This document shows, one piece after another, positions 18,581-27,437 of a stretch of 64,000 nucleotides of DNA. Numbering within the stretch: position 1 is the stretch's first letter; every line of letters begins with the position of its first letter. Below the pieces are notes generated by a model. It had not been told where the DNA came from, ran no database searches, and saw nothing but the letters and a program-made list of their open reading frames with translations. This DNA is from Pseudohalocynthiibacter aestuariivivens. Lineage in GTDB: Bacteria; Pseudomonadota; Alphaproteobacteria; Rhodobacterales; Rhodobacteraceae. Where the stretch lies: the NCBI RefSeq assembly GCF_018457175.1, contig NZ_JAGFNU010000009.1:62001-126000 (forward strand). The letters are read 5' to 3'. Position numbers and translations under genes: made by a program.

Positions 18581-19807
18581 ATGACCTATGACTCGGATAT
18601 TTTGATCGTTGGTGGTGGGCTGAACGGCCCGGCGCTGGCGCTGGCGCTGGCGGATGCGGGGTTTTCTGTCACGGTAATTGATGCGCAGCCCGCAGGTGCG
18701 CGGGCAGATGCGGGGTTTGACGGGCGGGGGTATGCGCTGGCGATTGCGTCGCAGCGGTTGCTTTCGGCAATTGGAGTCTGGGCAGGTGTTTCTGCGAATG
18801 CACAACCAATTCTGGAAATCAAGATCACCGATGGCCGCGCTGGCGAAGGGCCAAGCCCCTGGATGCTGCATTTCGATCATGCTGAAATCGAAGAAGGCCC
18901 AATGGGGTTCATGCTGGAAGACCGGTTCCTCTATGCGGCCTTCTTAAAGGCGATGGAAGCCCACCCAGGGATCACGCATGTGCCGGGTGAAACTGTTATA
19001 AATCAAGAAGTTGATGGCTCCAGAGTGTCGGTTTCCCTCGCCAGCGGCAGGCAACTGAAAGGCCGCCTTATCGTTGGTTCTGACGGGCGAAAAAGTGGCA
19101 CTGCAGAACGTGCTGGCATCAAACGCACCGGCAAAGACTATGGCCAAACCGCATTGGTTTGCGCGATTGAGCATGAACTGCCACACCACGGTATTGCGCA
19201 TCAGTTTTTTATGCCCCCCGGACCGCTCGCGATTTTACCACTACCGGGCAACAAAGTGTCGATTGTCTGGAGCGAAACACACGAAGCCGCAGCACGCATT
19301 CAGGCGCTAAGCGATGACGAATATCTGGAGGTTCTGAAGCCGCGCTTTGGCAGCTTCCTCGGTAAATTTTCCCTTGCGGGTCAACGCTTTACCTACCCTC
19401 TGAACCTGACGCTTGCGGATAGTTTTGTGGCCCCCAGACTGGCGCTGATCGGGGATGCGGCGCATGGGGTGCATCCGATTGCGGGGCAAGGGCTGAACCT
19501 TGGATTGCGGGATGTCGGGGCTCTGGCGGAAGTGCTGATCGAGGCGCGCAGACGCGGTGAAGATTTCGGCGCGGTGGACGTACTGGACCGCTACCAGCAA
19601 TGGCGGCGTTGGGATACAGCAACATTGGTGGCCGCGACAGACAGCATTAACAGACTGTTTTCAAACGATAATGCATTCCTGAGATTCGCCCGCGATCTGG
19701 GGCTTGGCGCGGTGAACGCAATGCCCGGATTGCGGCGCACGTTTATCCGAGAGGCCGCCGGACTTACCGGGGACCTGCCAAAGCTTTTACAGGGACGTCA
19801 GGTTTAA
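18581..19807 (+). CDS. UbiH/UbiF/Coq6-family FAD monooxygenase (ubiquinone ring hydroxylase)
   Basis: 408 residues from the ATG at 18581 with a GAGGGG site before it. Motifs of class A flavin hydroxylases are present: the N-terminal ILIVGGGLNGPALALAL, the internal RLIVGSDGRKS, and RLALIGDAAHGVHPIAGQGLNLG. This last FAD-ribityl motif with GQG is characteristic of the ubiquinone hydroxylases. The enzyme would hydroxylate the benzoquinone ring at the inner membrane. It is divergent from the amidase, with 81 bases between start codons. Which ring position it acts on is not determined. Confidence 0.87.
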   Translation: MTYDSDILIVGGGLNGPALALALADAGFSVTVIDAQPAGARADAGFDGRGYALAIASQRLLSAIGVWAGVSANAQPILEIKITDGRAGEGPSPWMLHFDHAEIEEGPMGFMLEDRFLYAAFLKAMEAHPGITHVPGETVINQEVDGSRVSVSLASGRQLKGRLIVGSDGRKSGTAERAGIKRTGKDYGQTALVCAIEHELPHHGIAHQFFMPPGPLAILPLPGNKVSIVWSETHEAAARIQALSDDEYLEVLKPRFGSFLGKFSLAGQRFTYPLNLTLADSFVAPRLALIGDAAHGVHPIAGQGLNLGLRDVGALAEVLIEARRRGEDFGAVDVLDRYQQWRRWDTATLVAATDSINRLFSNDNAFLRFARDLGLGAVNAMPGLRRTFIREAAGLTGDLPKLLQGRQV

Positions 19808-19868
19808 CGATGCGTTAGGATTCGGCCCGAACTTTAAAGAGTTTAACGGTCAAAAAAGCCCGATTTGC

Positions 19869-19884
19869 AAAACTTGCAAGTTTT
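19869..19884. repeat. 16-base perfect palindrome between convergent genes
   Basis: AAAACTTGCAAGTTTT is fully self-complementary and lies between the stops of the ubiquinone hydroxylase and the class IV aminotransferase. Its ends are A/T tracts, so it could work as a weak bidirectional terminator, though a hairpin with no free loop is poor; a protein site is the alternative. Confidence 0.35.
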
Positions 19885-19905
19885 CCAGACCGCAAAATGC
19901 TTGTT

Positions 19906-20832
19906 TCAACCGCCTGTATTTGCAGCCACAAGCGCGCGATAGAGCCCCTGAAGTTTTGCCGTCACCGGCCCAATGCCCGAATGGGTGCCAATCGGTTTTC
20001 CATCAATTTTAGCGACAGGCGTTTGTGCGCCAAAGGTGCCGGTCAAAAACGCCTCGTCCGCACCGTAAGCCTCAAACAGGGAATAATTCTTTTCAAAAAC
20101 CAGAATGTCATTTGCACGGCACAGGTCGATCACCTTTTGCCGAGTGACGCCATTCATGCAGTAGTCCCCGGTCGAGGTCCAAACCTCGCCCTTGCGGACG
20201 ATGAAAAAATTGCAGGCGTTGGTGGTGTTCACAAACCCATGCGGGTCCAACATCAACCCTTCGTCCGCGCCAGCCTGTTCAGCCTGAAGACAGGCGATCA
20301 CGCAATTGAGCTTAGAATGGGAATTGTATTTCGCGTCCTGCGACATTGGCAGGCCACGCACCTGCGGAACGGTGGCAAGACGAATGCCTTTGGCCTGCAG
20401 GCTGGTTGCGGGTTTTGAATGTTCCATGATGATCACGACGGTCGGGCCGGTGCGTGACAGGCTGGGGTGCTGAAACGGTTTCACCTTCACCCCGCGCGTC
20501 ACCATCAGGCGGCAATGCACATCGTGGGTCATGTTGTTTGCAGCAGCCGTTTGGGTCAGCGCGTCCAGAACCCCTGCCCTGTTCATCCCGATGTCGAGCG
20601 ATACCGCTTTGCAACTGTCAAACAACCGATCCATATGTTCATCGAAAAACGCCCATGTGCCGTTGTAAAGGCGCATCCCTTCCCACATGCCATCGCCCAG
20701 CATAAAGCCTGAATCGTAAACGGAAACCTTCGCTTCATCCCGGTGGAGAATTTCACCGTTCACATAAATCTTGATGTCACGGTTGCGCGCGTCTTCTTCG
20801 GCGTCATGGGTGGTATGGTTGTCGTCGGTCAT
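19906..20832 (-). CDS. Class IV PLP aminotransferase (D-amino-acid / branched-chain aminotransferase-like)
   Basis: 308 residues with the fold-type IV pattern: DSGFMLGDGMWEGMRLYNG near the N-terminus, the PLP-lysine region AKYNSHSKLNCVIACLQAEQ, and the phosphate-binding turn GVTRQKVIDLC. The family includes IlvE, D-alanine aminotransferase and aminodeoxychorismate lyase. The sequence lacks features that would decide between them; D-amino-acid aminotransferase-like is the nearest general label. The start is uncertain within the charged first 20 residues. Confidence 0.85.
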   Translation of the reverse strand: MTDDNHTTHDAEEDARNRDIKIYVNGEILHRDEAKVSVYDSGFMLGDGMWEGMRLYNGTWAFFDEHMDRLFDSCKAVSLDIGMNRAGVLDALTQTAAANNMTHDVHCRLMVTRGVKVKPFQHPSLSRTGPTVVIIMEHSKPATSLQAKGIRLATVPQVRGLPMSQDAKYNSHSKLNCVIACLQAEQAGADEGLMLDPHGFVNTTNACNFFIVRKGEVWTSTGDYCMNGVTRQKVIDLCRANDILVFEKNYSLFEAYGADEAFLTGTFGAQTPVAKIDGKPIGTHSGIGPVTAKLQGLYRALVAANTGG

Positions 20833-21008
20833 GGTGGTCTTTTCTGTTCGGGATTGGGTACTGCTGGCAGGTAAGTCTTAGCCAGTTTGTTGCGTTGTCA
20901 CCAGTTTATTCAGCGCGAGCCTTCTACTGCTGAACTGCGTTGATTAGTTGCACAATTTATGATTGTTATCGCCAGCAGATGATACTCCAAAAATTGTTGG
21001 GTTGGTAG

Positions 21009-21674
21009 ATGGTTTTAGATTTCATTGAAGTTGATGATGCGATCAAAAAACGGGATTTAGAGCAAATCGAGCTTCTGTTAAAAGACGATATTTTTCTGAA
21101 AGCAATCGGCATAAACGCCCAACAAATGGAAAAACCTGAGTATTTCTCGGTATTAACAGATGTGAAGAAAGCTCATGAAATGATGACATCTCAGGAGATC
21201 TGGGATTTGCCAGAACCCTGGCCTTTTCAATACTTCGTTGGAGTTGTGGAAGATGAAGCTGGCAGACTCAAGTATGAGAATGGTTTAGTAAACGAGGAAA
21301 GGCTTCGCCTTGGCAGGGTTTTTAGATCGAAATTCGATGACTTCAGTCGAAACTTTTTTGAAATTGTGAGTGATTCATTTCGTCGGAACGAGGTGCGGAG
21401 TTTCCTAGCTAGTACTCTTGAAGGCGTGGTGGTTGATGAACAAAATTTTCAGGAAATAATTAACGTTTTTTTTAATGAAATCCACAACTACATTTCTCGT
21501 ATAATTGAAGGAATTTGCTACGCAGGTATGGATCAATCACCTTTGTTTAAACAAATGTACAAAGCCTTTTTAACCGGCGGTATTCCTTGTGGATGGATTG
21601 GTCCTTTACCGGAAGATGGGGGTGAGCCGTCGGAATGTCTTCAAATCTTGCACTTTGGTGGTGCATTACATTGA
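21009..21674 (+). CDS. Hypothetical protein, AT-rich gene
   Basis: 221 residues, soluble, acidic, with no signal peptide or membrane segment. No family was recognised. Base composition is visibly richer in A and T than the neighbouring genes, with long runs such as TTTTTTTTAATG near 21470, and both flanks are AT-rich as well. That suggests recent acquisition. The N-terminus (residues 1-60) reads as helices rich in Glu, Lys and Asp. It stands alone, with no partner gene on its strand. Confidence 0.65.
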   Translation: MVLDFIEVDDAIKKRDLEQIELLLKDDIFLKAIGINAQQMEKPEYFSVLTDVKKAHEMMTSQEIWDLPEPWPFQYFVGVVEDEAGRLKYENGLVNEERLRLGRVFRSKFDDFSRNFFEIVSDSFRRNEVRSFLASTLEGVVVDEQNFQEIINVFFNEIHNYISRIIEGICYAGMDQSPLFKQMYKAFLTGGIPCGWIGPLPEDGGEPSECLQILHFGGALH

Positions 21675-21780
21675 AATTATTAAAGAAAAATCCGCAAACG
21701 TAAGCTTTTCAAATATTCTCTGACTAGAGGTCTGTCGGAACTCACAATTTCTTGTGAATCGTACGCATCTTCAAACCCAC

Positions 21781-22257
21781 TCACCGCAGCCCGGTTTCTT
21801 CCAGCATGCCACGGCGTTTGGCCTCATAGTAATAGCCGCGTGCGTACCAGCTTACTGCTGTGTCATAGTCGCCGTCTGACAACAGCCATGCGCCGCGCAG
21901 GTATTTGACACCCCAGCGCAGGTTTGTTTCGGCGTCCATCAATCCTTCGTCCGTGCCCTCATATCCGATTCCCCGCGCGGTTTGCGGCAAAATCTGCATA
22001 AGACCGTAATAGGGGCCATTCCGGGCCGCTGGGTTGTGGGTGCTTTCGCGAATGACAACCCGGTGCACAAGATCGACAGGCACATCGTAGATCGCAGCGT
22101 ATTTTTCGATGAGCGCGCGCAACTCTGGCGTTTCGTTCGGATAGAGCGGCGTTGCGGAACGGGACGCAACACCCACATCAGAGGGTTGGCTACTGCCACA
22201 CGCTGCAAGACCCCCAAGAATAAGGGCAAGGACGGTACGGCGGGGAAAGTTTTGCAT
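21781..22257 (-). CDS. Lytic transglycosylase (SLT domain) lipoprotein
   Basis: 158 residues from the ATG at 22257, seven bases after GGAG. A lipobox (LAAC, Cys20) ends the signal. The SLT core is complete: VDLVHRVVIRESTHNP with catalytic Glu71, GPYYGLMQILPQTAR, and NLRWGVKYL. It should cleave the glycan strands of peptidoglycan from a membrane anchor. The small size means little more than the catalytic domain. It is last in a minus-strand run behind the Trm112 gene. Confidence 0.87.
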   Translation of the reverse strand: MQNFPRRTVLALILGGLAACGSSQPSDVGVASRSATPLYPNETPELRALIEKYAAIYDVPVDLVHRVVIRESTHNPAARNGPYYGLMQILPQTARGIGYEGTDEGLMDAETNLRWGVKYLRGAWLLSDGDYDTAVSWYARGYYYEAKRRGMLEETGLR

Positions 22258-22378
22258 TGGATGCTCCGATAGGTTTTTCAAATTGTTAGCGTGCCAGCGA
22301 AGCGTGGGGAAGTGGCCGCAGCCCGGTAAGCGGGGGTTTGCCAGTTATTCTTTTTCAAAACTTTTTGCGGTGACAACG

Positions 22379-22561
22379 TCAATCGAGCTTGCGCGCCTCA
22401 TCCACCAGCATCACAGGAATGCCGTTGCGGATGGGAAAGGCAAGCCGCGCGGCCTTGGACACCAGTTCCTGCTTTTCCGCGTCATAGCTAAGCACGCTAT
22501 GGGTTTTGGGGCAGACCAGTGCTTCCAGCATTTTGCGGTCAAACTCTCCTTCGTGGCTCAT
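22379..22561 (-). CDS. Trm112 family protein
   Basis: A 60-residue protein of the Trm112/YcaR group: [17 protein letters not shown] followed by [16 protein letters not shown]. Members activate SAM methyltransferases in eukaryotes and archaea; the role of short bacterial versions is poorly defined. Only one cysteine of the usual zinc set remains. Its ATG overlaps the stop of the LON-domain gene (ATGA). Confidence 0.85.
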   Translation of the reverse strand: MSHEGEFDRKMLEALVCPKTHSVLSYDAEKQELVSKAARLAFPIRNGIPVMLVDEARKLD

Positions 22562-23202
22562 TGCATAACCTCGTCAGAAGTACCGCCCAAAAGGGAAAAT
22601 TCAATCAAAGTTACCAGCGTTTTACGACGGGCTGTCAGTGTCTGGGCCTCTAGCAATGCTTGTTTGTCTTCGGGGTCAAACGGGCAAAGCATCGAAAGTG
22701 CGTTGATCAGCATCTCGTCCTCGGCATCTTTCAGGCTTTCCCAGTCTGTCGAAAGCTCTTGTGTCTCGAGATAGCGGCGCAACACCGGAAGGAAACGCGT
22801 GCGATCAAACCCTTCGTCATGGTCATTGCGATGCAGATCATGGGTGTATTCACCCCACTCAACATCGGCACGACGATACGGGGTGAAGCCCGAAAGCTCT
22901 TTCCCAATGCGGAAACGTGCGATGCCCGTAAGGGTGACCATGTAACGGCCGTCTTCGGTTTCTGTGAAGGACGTGACGCGCCCCGCACAGCCAATTTCGT
23001 GCAGGCGTGGGTCTTCGCCGGTACCGATCGGCTGGGTCAGCCCGATCAGGCGATGTGGCGTCTTGAGCGTGTCTTCAATCATCGCGAGGTAGCGCGGCTC
23101 AAAAATATGCAGCGGCAGGCGCGCCCGCGGCAGCACGATGGCCCCGGGTAGCGGGAAGATCGGCAGCGAGTCTGGCAGATCAGCGACTGAGAACATAGAC
23201 AC
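22558..23202 (-). CDS. LON N-terminal (substrate-binding) domain protein
   Basis: 214 residues consisting of the LON substrate-binding domain only: [20 protein letters not shown], then [13 protein letters not shown]. There is no AAA+ or protease part, so it is not Lon itself. It follows the thioredoxin gene by 20 bases and precedes Trm112, an order common in alphaproteobacteria. Function unproven; a protein-quality-control adaptor role is suggested by the domain and the chaperone-like thioredoxin neighbour. Confidence 0.87.
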   Translation of the reverse strand: MSMFSVADLPDSLPIFPLPGAIVLPRARLPLHIFEPRYLAMIEDTLKTPHRLIGLTQPIGTGEDPRLHEIGCAGRVTSFTETEDGRYMVTLTGIARFRIGKELSGFTPYRRADVEWGEYTHDLHRNDHDEGFDRTRFLPVLRRYLETQELSTDWESLKDAEDEMLINALSMLCPFDPEDKQALLEAQTLTARRKTLVTLIEFSLLGGTSDEVMQ

Positions 23203-23222
23203 ACCCTAGCTGGAAACAGCGT

Positions 23223-24131
23223 TTACGCAAAGATCATCGACGAGAGTTTTCTACGACCATTCAGCGCGATGGGGTCTTTTGGGGTCAGAGCATCAAAGAT
23301 TGTGAAAAGCTGCGCCTTTGCGGCACCATCATTCCAGTCGCGGTCGCGGCGGAAAAGCTCCAGCAATTCCGCAACTGCCTCTTCGACCTCTCCGTTTGCA
23401 TGGAGCGCGATGGCAAGGTCATAGCGGGCCTGCAGGTTCGTCTCGTCCGCAGCAACGGCAGCCCGTAACTCAGCGACTGGCCCAGCGTCTGCGGCCTGCT
23501 TGGCAAGCTCAAGCTGCGCATGGGCGGCTTCCAGTTCCGGGCTGGTCGAGATTTCCGCAGGCGCGCCATTCAGAATCGCCTCGGCCTGATCAAGGTCTTC
23601 AATAGCAACATGCGCACGGACAAGGCCGCCATAGGCCGCTGCGCTTTTTGGGTCTTCTTCCAAAATGGCGGCAAAGGTTTGCGCAGCATCAATGGCCGCG
23701 CCCTCTGCCAGCATTTCTTCGGCGGCGGCAATCGCCTCTTCCAAACCATCGTCGCCTGCAAGGTCGGCAGTGCGGTCGACAAAGGCCTGAATTTCAGAAG
23801 GCGGCAGTGCGCCCTGAAAGGCGTCTACGGGTTTGCCCTCCCAGAAGGCAAACACCGTTGGAATGGATTGCACCTGCAACTGGCCTGCAATCATCTGGTT
23901 CTGATCCACGTTGACCTTCACCATCTTTACCTTGCCCGCTGCGGCCGTGACGGCAGCCTCAAGCGCAGGGCCAAGCGTTTTGCAAGGGCCACACCAGGGC
24001 GCCCAGAAATCGACAATCACCGGGACGGTTTTGCTCATCTCGATCACATCGGCCATGAATGTGGCTTCAGATGTTTCCTTGATCAGGTCTTCTGCGGGGG
24101 CCGTGGCGGTATCGGAGCCAAATTCGATCAT
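23223..24131 (-). CDS. Thioredoxin-TPR fusion, CnoX (YbbN)-like chaperedoxin
   Basis: 302 residues: a thioredoxin domain (about 20-125) with active site WAPWCGPCK (Cys47 and Cys50) followed by tetratricopeptide-like repeats rich in alanine and leucine (about 135-290). This is the CnoX layout, a holdase that protects proteins from oxidation and hands them to GroEL/DnaK. Unlike the E. coli protein, the full CxxC pair is present, so it may also be redox-active. It leads the LON-domain and Trm112 genes. Confidence 0.88.
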   Translation of the reverse strand: MIEFGSDTATAPAEDLIKETSEATFMADVIEMSKTVPVIVDFWAPWCGPCKTLGPALEAAVTAAAGKVKMVKVNVDQNQMIAGQLQVQSIPTVFAFWEGKPVDAFQGALPPSEIQAFVDRTADLAGDDGLEEAIAAAEEMLAEGAAIDAAQTFAAILEEDPKSAAAYGGLVRAHVAIEDLDQAEAILNGAPAEISTSPELEAAHAQLELAKQAADAGPVAELRAAVAADETNLQARYDLAIALHANGEVEEAVAELLELFRRDRDWNDGAAKAQLFTIFDALTPKDPIALNGRRKLSSMIFA

Positions 24132-24210
24132 TCTTCGTCATTCCCTAAATGCGGTGGGCTTTGGCTGTTAGATGGCGCAAAGCGCGGGCCGGTTCAAGGG
24201 TTGGATGCGT

Positions 24211-24501
24211 TCATGGCTGTTTTGGCAAGGGCAGACAACCGGTCAACCCGGCTGGCAATACAAACAGCGCGCCCGCTTGATAGAGCGCGCGACCGAAATC
24301 AGTTGTTTCGCCCTGAAGAATCAGTGTCAGCGAGGTGCGCGACAGGATCGACGTGCCTTCGGGAACATGGTTCAGAAAATCTTCGGACGGAAAAAACACA
24401 ACGGCCGCCGGGGCGGCATCAGAGAACACCATCACAAGCGCCATGACCGTGATCCAGCCAAGCAACACCAAAGCAAGCGCAAACAGCCACCTAATAGTCA
24501 T
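24211..24501 (-). CDS. Small membrane protein, unassigned (fourth gene of flavoprotein cluster)
   Basis: 96 residues from the ATG at 24501, overlapping the end of the preceding 350-residue gene by 11 bases. The N-terminus is one hydrophobic span (about 5-25), and a second hydrophobic stretch lies near the C-terminus (about 72-90). Between them is a polar segment likely in the periplasm. No family was recognised. The overlap implies coupled translation with the genes before it. Confidence 0.65.
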   Translation of the reverse strand: MTIRWLFALALVLLGWITVMALVMVFSDAAPAAVVFFPSEDFLNHVPEGTSILSRTSLTLILQGETTDFGRALYQAGALFVLPAGLTGCLPLPKQP

Positions 24502-25543
24502 GGATGTGTTCAAGGGTAAGACCATTGGCGGCAAGGTTGTTCAAGCTTTCAGCAAGATCAGGCAGTTTTACAAAAATCAAATGGCGGTAGTCGCCATAGC
24601 CCTGCCGTTCAAAGCTAAAGATTGCGCCGGGGGCCGTCGGGTTGTTCGACGTCGCGGTAAACAAGATGTCGTCATTTCCCGCTATTTCAACAATTTCACC
24701 ACCAGAAGCCGCCAGAGCTGCAAGAATATTTGTGAAGGCACGATAGCGCGGTGTTTCGATTTCCAGTCCCTCGGGACGAGAGGCGATGACAGTCACGCCT
24801 TCGATGCCAGCCAGTTGCCCTTCGGTCAGGCCGGTCACAATACTGCGGATCGTCAACTCGTCCGGGCCAATATTCTCGACAGCCTGTGCTATCAGACCCG
24901 CATAGGCAGATTTCACCGCAAATTCGATACCAAGCGCTGCGCGGCGTTCCTTGTCACGTGGGCTTTGGCTATTCGCCGCTACAAGTTGCGCAGCGTCGCG
25001 GTCAAAATCCCATTGATGCCAGGGAACCTGCTGCAAAAACCTGGCGTAATCGGCTGCCTGCTGCGCAGAAAGCCTGTCGAGCGGGCTGTGCTCCGGGCCG
25101 CGTAATACGGCAAACATTCGGCCAATTGATTCCTCATAGGCCGCCTTAAAGGCCAGCTCGACAGAAAAACTTATACCAATGGTGTAAACCATCTGTTTTG
25201 TTTCCCAGGGAAAACCGCCGTGTGATGCGGATTGTTCCGAGACCGCGCAAAGCGAACTCCATAACCCCGTTACACTGCTGATGTAGCCAAAATCATGCGG
25301 GTCCCCCGTTGCGATTACTTTCGCATAGTCGTCATAGGCATGTACAATGTACCATTCCGGATAGGTCAACAAAGTTCTTGATTCAGGGCGGTGCTGGTCC
25401 GCTGGCAGGATTGGCTGATAATTTTCAGCAGATACCTCGCCACGGCACATCGTTTCGATATACCCGACAGGCGCCAACAGGATCAAAGCCAATATCAGCA
25501 GAAAACGCAGACTCCGCCCGATTAATTTTCCCAACAAACGCAT
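24491..25543 (-). CDS. Conserved membrane-anchored protein of unknown function
   Basis: 350 residues: one N-terminal membrane segment (about 8-28), then a mostly soluble domain probably facing the periplasm. Features include RTLLTYPEWYIVHAYDDYAK (about residues 56-75), aromatic-rich with several acidic residues, and YTIGISFSVELAFKAAYEES. The same kind of protein has been seen by recollection in other alphaproteobacteria, but no function is known to me. It directly follows the four-span protein gene with no gap and overlaps the next gene. Confidence 0.7.
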   Translation of the reverse strand: MRLLGKLIGRSLRFLLILALILLAPVGYIETMCRGEVSAENYQPILPADQHRPESRTLLTYPEWYIVHAYDDYAKVIATGDPHDFGYISSVTGLWSSLCAVSEQSASHGGFPWETKQMVYTIGISFSVELAFKAAYEESIGRMFAVLRGPEHSPLDRLSAQQAADYARFLQQVPWHQWDFDRDAAQLVAANSQSPRDKERRAALGIEFAVKSAYAGLIAQAVENIGPDELTIRSIVTGLTEGQLAGIEGVTVIASRPEGLEIETPRYRAFTNILAALAASGGEIVEIAGNDDILFTATSNNPTAPGAIFSFERQGYGDYRHLIFVKLPDLAESLNNLAANGLTLEHIHDY

Positions 25544-25945
25544 TTAGTTCCGATCCAGTTTGTAGCCCGCAAAAAGGGCAAATCCACCCAACGCAATATG
25601 CGGCAGGTTTGCGAGAATCTTAAACCCAAATGGCAAATCAAGTATACCGTTGTTGAAAATCCCGAAATCAAGATAGCCCGAACCCGTCACAAGACCGAGT
25701 GCACCATCCCCAAGGTACAGGACACCGAACAGAACAAGGAACGTTCGACTGGCGCGATGCGATACAATGGCAGCAGCCAAAGCCCAAAGTGCGGAGGCGA
25801 GATGCAGACTGTCGTCAAAAATATCAAGTGCAAAGACACCAAATGCGAGACCCTGATCGTCCGTAAGGCCAGGAATGTAGTTAAGCGCAGCCGCACCGAG
25901 CAGGACAATAAAATAGCCGATGGCAATCTTGCGAAGCAGGGTCAT
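25544..25945 (-). CDS. Four-span membrane protein, DUF4383-like
   Basis: 133 residues from the ATG at 25945, which overlaps the flavoprotein stop by ATGA. Four hydrophobic spans are visible (about 7-25, 50-68, 73-92 and 108-128), with acidic residues (FALDIFDDSLHLASALWA) at the start of the second, as in DUF4383-type proteins. Histidines in spans 2 and 4 could bind a metal or heme, but this is speculation. Confidence 0.68.
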   Translation of the reverse strand: MTLLRKIAIGYFIVLLGAAALNYIPGLTDDQGLAFGVFALDIFDDSLHLASALWALAAAIVSHRASRTFLVLFGVLYLGDGALGLVTGSGYLDFGIFNNGILDLPFGFKILANLPHIALGGFALFAGYKLDRN

Positions 25946-27426
25946 AGGGCCTCCAGATAGGTATCCCATATGTTGTTGCTATAGCGCGCCATCGGATCGA
26001 TTGCACGTTTAGCGATAGCGAACTCTGGCGCACGCGGGTAAGCGCGCAACAGTTGTGACGGAATAGCATGAAGGCGGTAGGGCAAATAGTAGGTTCCGCT
26101 AATGTCCGTTACCCGGTCAATCAAATTGCGCGTCATTCGGGCCATGTCGGCCTCTGCCCGTTCCGTCATTTCCTGACTGAACAACATAACCGCAGCAATG
26201 CGCGGCACCGGCGCATAGGACAAAAGGCTTTCAGCATCCGTATCGACATAGCGCAGCGTAATGTTCAGAAATTCCTGATAGGACGCGGGGATAACCTCCT
26301 GGCAGGTGGTAATAAATTCAGCAAACTGGTCAGGCGAAACGAAATACTCGTGCAGAATATCTGTGCGGTTCGGGTCCCGGTCATCCAGCGTTATAACAGG
26401 TTCGTTGATAAGATTGTTGCGGGTTGTGGAGCCTGCGAACATTGGGCCGACATCCGTCTCCGTCCACCAACGCGCGCGCTTTATCCGCTCGTTCCCAAGC
26501 TGTGCGCGAAAGATGGGCCGCGCTGCTTTGGACAGAAAGCCAGAGCCTGAGGCAGCAGGAAGGTCAGATTGATCCCCGGACGGGCGATAAGTGATCATAA
26601 GCGCGTCCTCAAAAAACCGCGCGCGATCAACATTCAGGCGCCCGTAAGCCATGTTTACATTTGGATCAGCGAGCGCTTCGGTAAAGCGCGTGCCAAACTC
26701 GCGGGCTGGAAATTCCTCAAAACTCGGGTCGAGCCGCAGGTTTGGAACCATATCAACGTCCATCTCTGTGATGGCCCCGGTTAAACCATATCCCCCCATC
26801 GTGAGATTGAAGAGATCGGCATTTTCGGATCGTGAACAGGTGACAAGTTCGCCATCTGCAAGCACCATTTTGAAGGCGCGTACGGTTGCCCCCATCGGGC
26901 CATGTGTCACGGGCCAGCCATGGGCATTCACGCAAAAGGTTGCGGCCACGCCGAAATCATTGTTGGATTGCATGACCTTGGGGGAAAATCCCAGCGGATC
27001 AAGCTGCGCAATCACCTGTGACCAGCGCCCCCCAGCGTGAACGCGGTAGGTACTTGCGGCGCTATCGGGCTCAAGAAACCCACTGTCATAGGTAATCGCA
27101 TGTCCGTCGCGCGGGATTGCCTGACCGCCCATCGAATGACGCGCAGCGCTGATATTGACCGGGCGGTTTTCAGAAGCTGCTTCGCGTAATTCTGCACGAA
27201 TAGCGTTAACAAGGGCTTCGCCCGGATCCTCCGACAGTATGATATGTTTGTGTATCGGGGTTTCGCTCAGCAGGCTCGCGTCGTTCAGCGTGTTTTCGCC
27301 CCCAGCAGGGATAAGTGATCTGGTTCCATCGAGGCTGGGGTTTTGCGCGGTGAAGTAACGGGTGCCTGCAACGCCAATTGCTGCACCTGTGCCAAGCAAT
27401 AATGCGCGTCTTGTAAACCCTGCCAT
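25942..27426 (-). CDS. Tat-exported FAD-binding oxidoreductase (VAO / FAD_binding_4 type)
   Basis: 494 residues. The N-terminus FTRRALLLGTGAAIGVAG is a twin-arginine signal, so the folded flavoprotein is probably exported. The FAD-binding fold follows: VNISAARHSMGGQAIPRDGH (about 94-113), whose histidine matches the covalent-flavin position of some VAO enzymes, and VAATFCVNAHGW. The C-terminal half is specific to this group. L-gulonolactone or sugar-type oxidases are relatives, but the substrate is unknown. It starts 11 bases after xthA and begins the unassigned four-gene cluster. Confidence 0.75.
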   Translation of the reverse strand: MAGFTRRALLLGTGAAIGVAGTRYFTAQNPSLDGTRSLIPAGGENTLNDASLLSETPIHKHIILSEDPGEALVNAIRAELREAASENRPVNISAARHSMGGQAIPRDGHAITYDSGFLEPDSAASTYRVHAGGRWSQVIAQLDPLGFSPKVMQSNNDFGVAATFCVNAHGWPVTHGPMGATVRAFKMVLADGELVTCSRSENADLFNLTMGGYGLTGAITEMDVDMVPNLRLDPSFEEFPAREFGTRFTEALADPNVNMAYGRLNVDRARFFEDALMITYRPSGDQSDLPAASGSGFLSKAARPIFRAQLGNERIKRARWWTETDVGPMFAGSTTRNNLINEPVITLDDRDPNRTDILHEYFVSPDQFAEFITTCQEVIPASYQEFLNITLRYVDTDAESLLSYAPVPRIAAVMLFSQEMTERAEADMARMTRNLIDRVTDISGTYYLPYRLHAIPSQLLRAYPRAPEFAIAKRAIDPMARYSNNIWDTYLEAL

Positions 27427-27437
27427 GCGGACCCCTT

